The notes beneath the pieces were generated by a model. That model did not search any database. It was given only the letters and a program-made list of their open reading frames with translations, and had not been told where the DNA came from. A stretch of DNA of 6,659 nucleotides. Source: Candidatus Brocadiia bacterium (GTDB taxonomy: Bacteria; Planctomycetota; PUPC01; DSUN01). The DNA lies in contig JADHXT010000197.1 in the NCBI GenBank assembly GCA_016782825.1, forward strand, positions 1 to 6,659, written 5' to 3'. Below, in pieces: positions 1 to 6,600 of this stretch (position 1 is its first letter; each line of letters begins with the position of its first letter). Position numbers and translations under genes: made by a program.

Positions 1-1788
1 CTCGAAGTCGGCCATGCTTCGCGGGGCCATGGCCACCACGGAGCGCCGCTCGCGGTAGCCGGTGCCCGTCCTCATCTCGGGCGACGCGGCGGACGCCCAG
101 CGGCTGGACGGGAACGGGGCCATGGCGAGCACGTGGAGCGCGTGGCGCAGGGGCCGGTTGATCTGGTAGTCGGCCTCGGCGAACGCGAAGCGGCCCTTCT
201 CAGGCTCCACCGTGTCCCACTTCAGCGACCAGTCGCGCACCCACGCCAGCCCCGCATCGCGGCAGCGGTCCAGCAGGTGCGGCCACGGGTAGGCGTGGTT
301 GACGCCGAACCGTGTGTCGCCCGTCGGTCGGGGCGGGATGACGGCCAGGCGCAGCCTCTGCTTCTGTGTTACGTTGCCGATGGTAAGCGTCACGTGCACG
401 CGCAGCGCGCCGCGCAGGCGGGTGCCGTCAGGCGAGGCCTGGGCCGGCTTCCACTCTCCTGCTTCGGCGCCGCTCACGGTTTTCCTGGCCGAGGACACTT
501 CGTTGCCGGCGAAGTCGGTGACGCGGAAGTCGAGCCTGCCCTCCTCCTTGGTACCCCCTCCGGCCACGCGGTAGCGGATCGCCACGTCCTCGCCCCAGAT
601 GAACACATTGCCGGACTTCGCGGTGGAGAGTGCGAACTCGATGGCATCCCCACCTGCGAATGCGGTCGGGGCACGCCCTTGCTCCAGTTGGAGCGCGTCG
701 AGCCACACGGTGGCCTGCCGTTTCTGGGGGCCGTCGGCCTGGGCGCTACGGAGGTCGGGGCCGGCCAGGACGTAGCACCATTTCCGCCGGGGCGTGAAGG
801 TGAGGGCCGCACGCTCCCACGCGGTGCCGACGCGGATGCTTTTCTCGAACTGGCCGTGGTCGAACTCGCGGATGGCAAGGAGCGCCGGCGTGTTGGGCGC
901 GGCTGCCTTCAGGTACACGGAGAGTGTGTGGGGCTTCCCTGGCTCCACCGCCAGCCAGCCGATGTTGGCCGCCAGCGGCGCCCAGATGGGCGTGCGGTGC
1001 AGGTCGAAGTAGTCGAAGTACGACACGGGCTGGGTCTTCTCGCTCAGCTCGATGCGCAGGCTGTGCCTTCCGTGGTGGGCTTGCGTGGCGTCGAGGGCGC
1101 CGAAGAGGGCGTTCATCTGGCCGCCCCAGTGGGTGGTGCGGTCCCATTCGGCCGAGCCCCAGCGGCTCGTCCCGCACTCGAAGCTGGCGTTGGGGATGAG
1201 GTTGGCTCTGCCACTGGGCGGGATGATGTGGCCTGGACGGTAGAGGTCTTCGCCTGCCTCGATGAACTCGATGTCGTCCACCCACAACGTGCCCGTCGAG
1301 GCGAACCAGATCTGGAGCCGCGTCTTCGTCGTGCAGGTGCGCTTGGCGCGGAAGTGGAAGTCGTGGCGCTCCCAGTCGGCCGTCGGCAGGAAGGCGTCGG
1401 ACAGCCCACACGTGCTCCACGTCGTGGTGTCCTGGAGCGCGACGGAGACCATGCCGTCGGCGATGCCGCTGGCTTTCGCCCAGAGGCTCACGCGGTACAC
1501 TTTGCCCCGCGTGACGGGCACATCGTGCTGGCAGAGCATGGCGTGGGAAGAGGGGTTCTCCATGGCGAAGCGCGTGCAGGTGAGCCGGGCGCAGCGGCGC
1601 CCGTCGCGGCCCCTGCCGACGTGGAGCGTCTGCTGGACGGTTGTGGAGTCGCCCGAGGTCGCCCACTGTTCCGGTGCGCCGGGGCTTCCTGCCTCGAAGC
1701 TGGGATTGCGGACGAGGTTGGCGCCGCCGAGCGCGACGCCCGCCAGCAGGAGTGAAAGCGCCCACGCCTGCACTCGGGCGGCTGTCAT
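1..1788 (-). CDS. Secreted multi-domain protein: two CBM_4_9-like modules, Ig-like module, start of a clan-A-like glycoside hydrolase domain (3' end outside window)
   Basis: The frame is open for 596 codons from an ATG at 1788 to the window edge, so the C-terminus is missing. The start is supported by GAGG eight bases upstream and by a Sec signal peptide at residues 1-23 (MTAARVQAWALSLLLAG, then GGA before the mature N24). Residues 24-176 form a carbohydrate-binding-like jelly roll, opening NLVRNPSFEAG and closing WVDDIEFIEA. Residues 196-369 repeat the fold, opening NLIPNASFECG and closing VWLDALQLEQG. About 380-485 is a beta-rich Ig-like module. From F494 the chain reads RFGVNHAYPW, LLDRCRDAGLAWVRDW and LKWDTVEPEKGRFAF, the usual opening of TIM-barrel glycosidases of the GH5/GH39/GH42 type. 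The catalytic glutamates would lie beyond the edge, so activity, family and substrate cannot be read. Role by family: extracytoplasmic polysaccharide binding and probably cleavage. It is the last visible gene of a minus-strand operon. Cysteines in module 1 (66, 71, 86, 127, 152) could form disulfides. Confidence 0.92.
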   Translation of the reverse strand, partial: MTAARVQAWALSLLLAGVALGGANLVRNPSFEAGSPGAPEQWATSGDSTTVQQTLHVGRGRDGRRCARLTCTRFAMENPSSHAMLCQHDVPVTRGKVYRVSLWAKASGIADGMVSVALQDTTTWSTCGLSDAFLPTADWERHDFHFRAKRTCTTKTRLQIWFASTGTLWVDDIEFIEAGEDLYRPGHIIPPSGRANLIPNASFECGTSRWGSAEWDRTTHWGGQMNALFGALDATQAHHGRHSLRIELSEKTQPVSYFDYFDLHRTPIWAPLAANIGWLAVEPGKPHTLSVYLKAAAPNTPALLAIREFDHGQFEKSIRVGTAWERAALTFTPRRKWCYVLAGPDLRSAQADGPQKRQATVWLDALQLEQGRAPTAFAGGDAIEFALSTAKSGNVFIWGEDVAIRYRVAGGGTKEEGRLDFRVTDFAGNEVSSARKTVSGAEAGEWKPAQASPDGTRLRGALRVHVTLTIGNVTQKQRLRLAVIPPRPTGDTRFGVNHAYPWPHLLDRCRDAGLAWVRDWSLKWDTVEPEKGRFAFAEADYQINRPLRHALHVLAMAPFPSSRWASAASPEMRTGTGYRERRSVVAMAPRSMADFE

Positions 1789-1796
1789 TGCGGCGA

Positions 1797-1800
1797 CCTC
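1797..1800 (-). promoter_or_regulatory. Ribosome binding site of the secreted CBM/glycosidase gene
   Basis: GAGG on the minus strand lies eight bases before the ATG at 1788, within the 18-base gap after the upstream stop codon. It supports this start and translation from a shared transcript. Confidence 0.55.
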
Positions 1801-1806
1801 GCGGGG

Positions 1807-2406
1807 TTACTTGGGAATGCTCGCATCGATGGCCGCAGCGGCCTTGTGGAGGAGCGTCTGTGCTTCCTCGTCGTTGCCGTAGACGATGAGCCGGCAGAAG
1901 TAGACGCCACGGTGGAAGATGCCCTCCAACTCGCGGGCCGTCCAGGCCGCACTGGCAACGCCCGCGGGAAGCTTCTTGCCCTGGCCGTCGTTGAAGTCGT
2001 CGAAGAGCCCCGTAGCGTTGGCCTCAGTGTCCACGCGGTAAAACTCCACCTTGGCCTCGGTGTTCTTCCACTTGATGTCGAGCGTGGCCAGCCGGCGGAA
2101 GCCCCGGGCGAAGTAGGCCTCGGAGGCGCCGTTCATGTACGAATAGAGGCGGGTGCGCTCCCACACGTGGAGCTTGGTGCACTCCATGTGGGTCAGCCTG
2201 GCCTGGGCCGACGTGAGGACCGCCTCGGGCTCCATCGGCTTGCGACCGAAGCCGAAGGGGTACTTGCAGCCACAGAACAGCACGGCGGCCAGCAGGATGG
2301 GGCCTGCGGCCCGCAGAAATGCCGACACGCGGCGCGGCCCTGCGTATCCACCCCCGCGCCGAACGCGAATCTGCCGCACGCAGTGTCTAGTCAATGGACA
2401 CCTCAT
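1807..2406 (-). CDS. Small DUF6599-like putative lipoprotein, function unknown
   Basis: The longest reading is 199 residues from the ATG at 2406 and ends with TAA at 1807-1809. The segment at residues 88-103 (LYSYMNGASEAYFARGF) resembles the conserved core I associate with the DUF6599 family (Y-x-NGA-x-E-x-Y...GF). This rests on memory of the family, not a search. The rest looks like a small alpha/beta domain (TLDIKWKNTEAKVEFYRVDT, FHRGVYFCRLIVYG). A hydrophobic stretch ends at LFCGC-K, giving a probable lipoprotein signal with C47 as the lipidated residue, although F at -3 is not ideal. The start is uncertain. ATG 2406 has no clear Shine-Dalgarno and leaves 46 residues before the Cys. TTG at 2394 has GAGG six bases upstream. 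GTG at 2328 gives a normal-length signal peptide (VSAFLRAAGPILLAAVLFCGC reading, C at 21) but a weak binding site. The first two starts overlap the DUF362 stop, suggesting translational coupling; the CBM gene follows after 18 bases. Probably anchored in a membrane facing the periplasm. Confidence 0.85.
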   Translation of the reverse strand: MRCPLTRHCVRQIRVRRGGGYAGPRRVSAFLRAAGPILLAAVLFCGCKYPFGFGRKPMEPEAVLTSAQARLTHMECTKLHVWERTRLYSYMNGASEAYFARGFRRLATLDIKWKNTEAKVEFYRVDTEANATGLFDDFNDGQGKKLPAGVASAAWTARELEGIFHRGVYFCRLIVYGNDEEAQTLLHKAAAAIDASIPK

Positions 2407-3469
2407 CGATCTGAATCTTGCCCAAGTCGCCCTGCCCTGCTCCGAGCTTGTGACACTCGGCCAGGTAGTTGCCCTGGGTGAGATTGGCTTTGACGTACAC
2501 GCTGTCGCCCACGGTCCAATCGGCCAGAGCGGTGGGGATCACTTTCGGGCGGTCTTCATGGAGCAACTGGGCGCCGAAGGCGTCCACGGCGAGAGCATCG
2601 GTGCTCACGGCCACGACGCCGGCCTTGAAGGTGTGGATGCGCTCGGGCTTGGGGCCGCCCCATCCGTAGGTGGGCTCGTCGGCGTCGAGGATGTTGAGGG
2701 CGAGGCGAGGCTGAAAGACCTCGTGGTAGGCGGCGGACAGCTTGGCAGGGAAGAGCTTCCAGCCGGCCATGCGGGCGGGATGCTTGTCGCTGGCGCCGGC
2801 CTTGGGGTTCTTGTCATCGGTGCAGTGGTGGGCGTACATGTGGTAGGTGAGGCCGATGCAGTTTTTCACGCAGCCGGTGTAGATGGTGAAGTGGTGGGTC
2901 TTGAGGCGAGCCACGTTGATCAGCACCGTGTCGGGCTCAAAGATGTCCTTGGCCACCCAGTATTCCTTCCAGCCGCCGCCTTTCGGCACGCGCTTCACGT
3001 AGTCGTTCGTCTTCAGCCACCAGTGGGTGAGCTCCTTGAGTTCGGCTCCTTCCTTCTTGATGATTTCGCGGAGGGTGGGACGGCCCTTGCGCGGGCAGTC
3101 GTAGCCGTACCATTCCTGGCCGAGGACGACGACGTTCTTCGCCTCGTTTTCCCTGATAAGGCGCAGGGTGGCCGCGGTCGTGCTGATGGACGTGTTGGCG
3201 TCCTGGCTGGTCTTGTCGGTGGCATTGATCTTCACGAGCACGCGTTTGCCCTTCACAAGCTCGGCAAAGCCGCCGTGCTTATCGAGGGCGGCCTTCAGGC
3301 GGATGTAGGCGGCCTTGTCGGGTTCCATCTTCACGCCGCCGCGGCCGACGGCCACGCGGGGCTTGGACGGGGCGGCTTCCGTTGCGTGGGGGTTGATGAG
3401 AGCCGCTGCGGCTGCACCGGCGCCAGCCGACAGGAAACCACGCCGATCCACGTCGTAGTGGTTGTTCAT
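2387..3469 (-). CDS. Tat-exported DUF362 domain protein
   Basis: A 360-residue protein starting at ATG 3469, chosen because GGAGGAG ends six bases before it. A TTG 15 bases further out would place that binding site inside the gene. The N-terminus is a twin-arginine signal (DRRGFLSAGAGAAAAALI, R9-R10) with likely cleavage near A32, so the protein is probably exported folded. DUF362 (PF04015) hallmarks are visible: VLVKINA (77-83), LINVARLKTHH (183-193), the KN-bearing TGCVKNCIGL (198-207) and DALAVDAFGA (291-300). The C-terminal HKLGAGQGDLGKIQI also fits the family. The length is normal for a single-domain member, with no appended ferredoxin domain. DUF362 has no settled biochemical function. 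Cysteines 200 and 204 flank the KN motif (CxxxC) and C216 follows two histidines, which may hint at a metal site. It is the first gene of the minus-strand operon. It is lysine-rich (about 32 Lys to 17 Arg), unlike the divergent neighbour. Confidence 0.94.
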   Translation of the reverse strand: MNNHYDVDRRGFLSAGAGAAAAALINPHATEAAPSKPRVAVGRGGVKMEPDKAAYIRLKAALDKHGGFAELVKGKRVLVKINATDKTSQDANTSISTTAATLRLIRENEAKNVVVLGQEWYGYDCPRKGRPTLREIIKKEGAELKELTHWWLKTNDYVKRVPKGGGWKEYWVAKDIFEPDTVLINVARLKTHHFTIYTGCVKNCIGLTYHMYAHHCTDDKNPKAGASDKHPARMAGWKLFPAKLSAAYHEVFQPRLALNILDADEPTYGWGGPKPERIHTFKAGVVAVSTDALAVDAFGAQLLHEDRPKVIPTALADWTVGDSVYVKANLTQGNYLAECHKLGAGQGDLGKIQIDEVSID

Positions 3470-3475
3470 CCGAAA

Positions 3476-3482
3476 CTCCTCC
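3476..3482 (-). promoter_or_regulatory. Strong ribosome binding site that fixes the DUF362 start
   Basis: GGAGGAG on the minus strand lies six bases upstream of the ATG at 3469. It is the best Shine-Dalgarno in the window and rules in favour of that ATG over the TTG at 3484. Confidence 0.8.
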
Positions 3483-3523
3483 AAGCTGGGGGACGGACCT
3501 GCGGCCCTGCTGTCGTCTGGCGG

Positions 3524-3552
3524 AGTCTAGCAGCCATCCGCGCGGGAGTCAA
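3524..3552 (-). promoter_or_regulatory. Sigma70-like promoter of the DUF362 operon
   Basis: On the minus strand TTGACT (3547-3552) is followed, after exactly 17 bases, by TAGACT (3524-3529). These match the TTGACA/TATAAT consensus at 5 of 6 and 4 of 6 positions. Transcription would begin near 3517, leaving a leader of roughly 48 bases before the ATG at 3469. It sits in the only intergenic region of the window. Prediction by eye from the sequence. Confidence 0.6.
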
Positions 3553-3583
3553 GAGATACACCTCGGGAGCAAGCAGCTTGACT
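3547..3583. repeat. Short inverted repeat spanning both -35 boxes
   Basis: AGTCAAG at 3547-3553 and CTTGACT at 3577-3583 are perfect 7-base inverted arms with a 23-base gap. Six of the seven bases in each arm are the -35 hexamer of one of the two divergent promoters. The symmetry may simply follow from the identical -35 boxes, or it may mark a shared regulator site. Confidence 0.35.
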
Positions 3584-3606
3584 TTGCGTGCCGGCGGCCA
3601 TACCAT
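3578..3606 (+). promoter_or_regulatory. Sigma70-like promoter of the beta-propeller/TPR gene
   Basis: TTGACT at 3578-3583, a 17-base spacer, then TACCAT at 3601-3606. The -35 matches 5 of 6 consensus positions and the -10 matches 4 of 6, keeping the important first, second and last bases. Transcription would start near 3613, about 30 bases before the ATG at 3643. It is weaker at the -10 than a model promoter, but the spacing is ideal. Confidence 0.5.
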
Positions 3607-3632
3607 GTCCCTGGGAGTGCGATCTCGCGTTC

Positions 3633-3636
3633 AGGA
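3633..3636 (+). promoter_or_regulatory. Ribosome binding site of the beta-propeller/TPR gene
   Basis: AGGA lies six bases before the ATG at 3643 and, together with the signal peptide that follows, decides this start. Confidence 0.6.
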
Positions 3637-3642
3637 TGCTCC

Positions 3643-6600
3643 ATGCGTCGATGGCTGCTTGTGCTGGCGTTGGTCGGGGCGGCGTGTGTCGGGGCGGCTG
3701 CCCCCGCATGGGGGATGGGCGCCGCGCCGCCGGACCGCGCGGCCCTGGTGACACGAGCGTTGCGGGAGGCCCTCGAGAGCATCGTGCCCGTCGCTTCGGC
3801 TCTGGCGCCGCAGTCGGAGCCGACCGGCGACGTGTCCGTGGACTACGCGGAGGGCTCCAAGGCTCTGGCCGTGCTGGATGAGGCCATGCGGTGCGAGCGC
3901 GAGGGTCGCTGGGGCGATGCCGCCCGGCTGTACCAGCATCTGATCGACGAGCGCCCGAACGAGCTGTGCCGCCACGGGCCTCGCCTGTACCTGCCCATCC
4001 GAGCCTACGCCGTGGAGCGCCTGGCGAAGTTCCCGCCGCGAGGGCTGGCGGAGTACCGCCTCCAGGTGGACAAGGAGGCCGAGGCGCTCTGGCGACGCGC
4101 GTCCGCCGGGCAGGACCCCGCGGCGCTGGATACCTTGGTGTCGCGCTTCCCGTTGAGTTCCCGAGGCGACGACGCTCTGGCCTATCTGGCCTCGCGCTGG
4201 ACTGCCCGCGGGGAGTATGGCCGGGCAATGAGGGCCTGGCGGCGCCTGGTGCGTCTGGGTGCATCGTCCGATGTTCCGGCCACCTCGGTGGCCGCCAAGG
4301 TGGCCGTGTGCCTGCACCAACTGGGCCGAGCCGACGCGGCGCGTTCCTTGCTCGAACGCATCGGCGCGCTCGTGGAGCCCGACGATGCGGTGCGGGTGGC
4401 CGGGAAACGCACGCCGCTGGACGAGCTTGCCGCACGGCTGGAGAGCTTGCCCGACGCGTCGCAAGAGCACGAACCGGTGGCTGTGCGGCCTGGCCGCCTG
4501 GTGTGGTCCGATTCGCTGCCGACGAGCGCGGCCGTGCACCGCTCGCACGTGCCGCCCAGTGTCTCCCTCTGGCAGGACGACCGCGTGTATATGCCCACGG
4601 TGGACATCGCGCCCAGCGTGGCCGATGGCTGTATGGTCTACCCCTCGCGTACCAGTCTGATAAGCCGCTGGTTGCCCACGGGCAAGCTGCGATGGGAATG
4701 GCCGTGGGCGCCAGAACAACGCGCCGACAACGTGGCCCCACAGATCAGCATGGCCGAGAACACCGACGGACGATGGGCCTGCACGGTGGCCGAAGGCCAA
4801 GTGTGGTGTCCCGTCCCGATGGTGCGCCTGCGGGGCCGGCAGTCGCCGCAACTGGACGGCCGGATGGTGGCTCTCGATGCCGCGGGTAAGGGCGCCGCGC
4901 GGTTGCTGGCCGCCGCCGACGGTCTCGCCGCCCCATTGGACGAAGGCTACTTCGCGTGTCCCCCGGTGGCTGCGGGACGCCATCTCGTGGCGGCGGTGCG
5001 GGTGGGACGACGCGGCGAGGAGTTCCACCTCACAGCCCTGCGTGCGACGGACGGGCAGCGCCTCTGGCGGACCTACATCTGCGGACGCGGCCCCGAGCCG
5101 ACCGATCTGCGCGGCTATCATCGCCCTGCATTCGAGAGCCTGCCGGCGGTGAGCGACGGCCTGGTGGTGGCGTGTGCGGGCGATGGCGTGGTAGCCGCCG
5201 TGGAGGCCGACAGCGGCCGGCTACAGTGGGCGGTGGCCTACGACCAGTTGGCCACCCGGCGGCGTCGCATCCTCAAGCGAAACGATGCCTGGCAGGATGC
5301 CACACCGCGGATTGCCGATGGCACGGTCTACGTCTCGCCGACCGACTCCGACTTCCTCTACGCCATCGCGCTCGATTCGGGCCAATTGCTCTGGCGACGG
5401 CCACGCGAGGACAACCGGTTCCTCGTGGCGGCCCATCGCGACTGCGTGTATGTGGCGGGCACACGGGCCGCCTGCCTGGACGCCAAAGGGGAGGTCGAGT
5501 GGGAGCGCCCGCTGCCCAATGCCGTGGTCGGACGTCCCGTGCTTGGGGGCGGCGTGCTGCACCTTCCTGTGGGCGGTGGCCTCGTGTTCCTCGATGCGAC
5601 GACGGGCGGCATCCTCCACCACGTGACGTGGACCGACTGGAAGGACACCCAGCCCCGCTCCTTCGGGGCGGATATCTCGTCTGGCGACCTTCAGCTCGCC
5701 GGCGAGCATCTCGTGATCACCACGCCTTTCACCCTCAACGTCTTCGAGCGCTGGCGCCTGAGAGAGGCCGCCGAGCGACGGCTCGCCCAACGCCCGAAGG
5801 ACCCCGCCGCACTCTATGCCATGGGGCTCGAGCATCAGTGGGCGGGGCATCTCGAGCAGGCCGCGAAGGCTCTTGAGACCACGCTCGAGCAGGCGGCCAG
5901 TAACGACCCGCGCCTGTCGGATGCCCAAGTGGCCGATACTCGCCGACGACTCGCGATGTGCTACGAAGCCGCCGCCCGACGCCATGAAGACCGACGGCGT
6001 CTCGATCTGGCTCTCCAGAATACCTTGGCCGCACTGCACCACGCCACCCAGCGAAAGGCTCAGTGCCGCCTTCGCCTGCGCGCCGCACGCTACAGGCAGC
6101 GCTTGCGGCAATGGGAAGCGGCCGTGGCCGGCTATGGACAGGTGCTGGCTGAAGCCGAGCCGGGGGGCCTCTTGTGGGGCGATGCCCGTGACGGCATCCG
6201 CACCGTGCTTTCGACGGCGGGACGAGCCGTCTACGCCGAGCGCGAGCGTGCCGCACAGGAGCATCGCGCGCGCAACACGGCAGACGAGTGGCGGTTGCTC
6301 CTACGGCTCTACCCCAACAGCCTGGCCGCCCCGAACGCCTTGTTCCGGCTGGCGCAACTGTCGCGAAACGAAGGAGACAGGGCGGCCGCGCGTCTGGCCT
6401 TTCACCGGCTTGCCCGGGAGTACCCCCGATCGCCGAATGCCCCCGCGGCCTTGATGGAACTGGCACGGGGATACGCGACCGGCGGTGCGCGAGCCATGGC
6501 ACGCGGGGTACTGGCCCGCCTGCGACGCGAGTACCCGAAATGGCAGGCGCCAACCAGCCCAACTCCACAGCCGAGGGCGGCTGTGCCACATGACGAGGGA

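Noticed and set aside
133..1755. Plus-strand open frame of about 540 codons opposite the CBM/glycosidase gene
   Set aside because: It lies codon-for-codon opposite the real minus-strand frame, which has a signal peptide and recognisable domains. The plus product is Gly/Arg/Ala/Val-rich with no domain, as expected for antisense of GC-rich coding DNA.
746..1765. Minus-strand open frame of about 339 codons overlapping the CBM/glycosidase gene
   Set aside because: It is a shifted frame of the same gene. Its Arg/Pro/His-rich translation has no fold signature, while the frame from 1788 reads clean repeated modules.
1776..1785. Ten-base match (GGGCGGCTGT) to one arm of the palindrome at 6566-6585
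   Set aside because: There is no complementary partner arm nearby, and the bases code for the signal peptide start of the CBM gene. A ten-base match is expected by chance in GC-rich DNA of this length.
2371..2394. A further TTGACT on the minus strand at the DUF362 stop, considered as an internal promoter
   Set aside because: No TATAAT-like hexamer lies 16-18 bases downstream (the 17-base position reads GATTCG), so the match is probably chance.
3643..3690. Cys15 of the beta-propeller protein considered as a lipobox cysteine
   Set aside because: The preceding residues are G-A-A, lacking the usual Leu or Val at -3, so an ordinary Sec signal peptide is the better reading.
2153..3751. Plus-strand open frame of about 532 codons opposite the DUF362 and DUF6599-like genes
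   Set aside because: It crosses two well-supported minus-strand genes and the divergent promoter region, and has no recognisable domain or credible start site.
3631..5121. Minus-strand open frames of about 496 and 404 codons opposite the beta-propeller gene
   Set aside because: The plus frame shows a signal peptide, TPR units and propeller blade ends. The antisense products are Arg/Pro/Gly-rich without motifs.
5221..6264. Minus-strand open frame of about 347 codons
   Set aside because: It is antisense to the TPR and propeller region of the plus-strand gene and shows no conserved motif or ribosome binding site.
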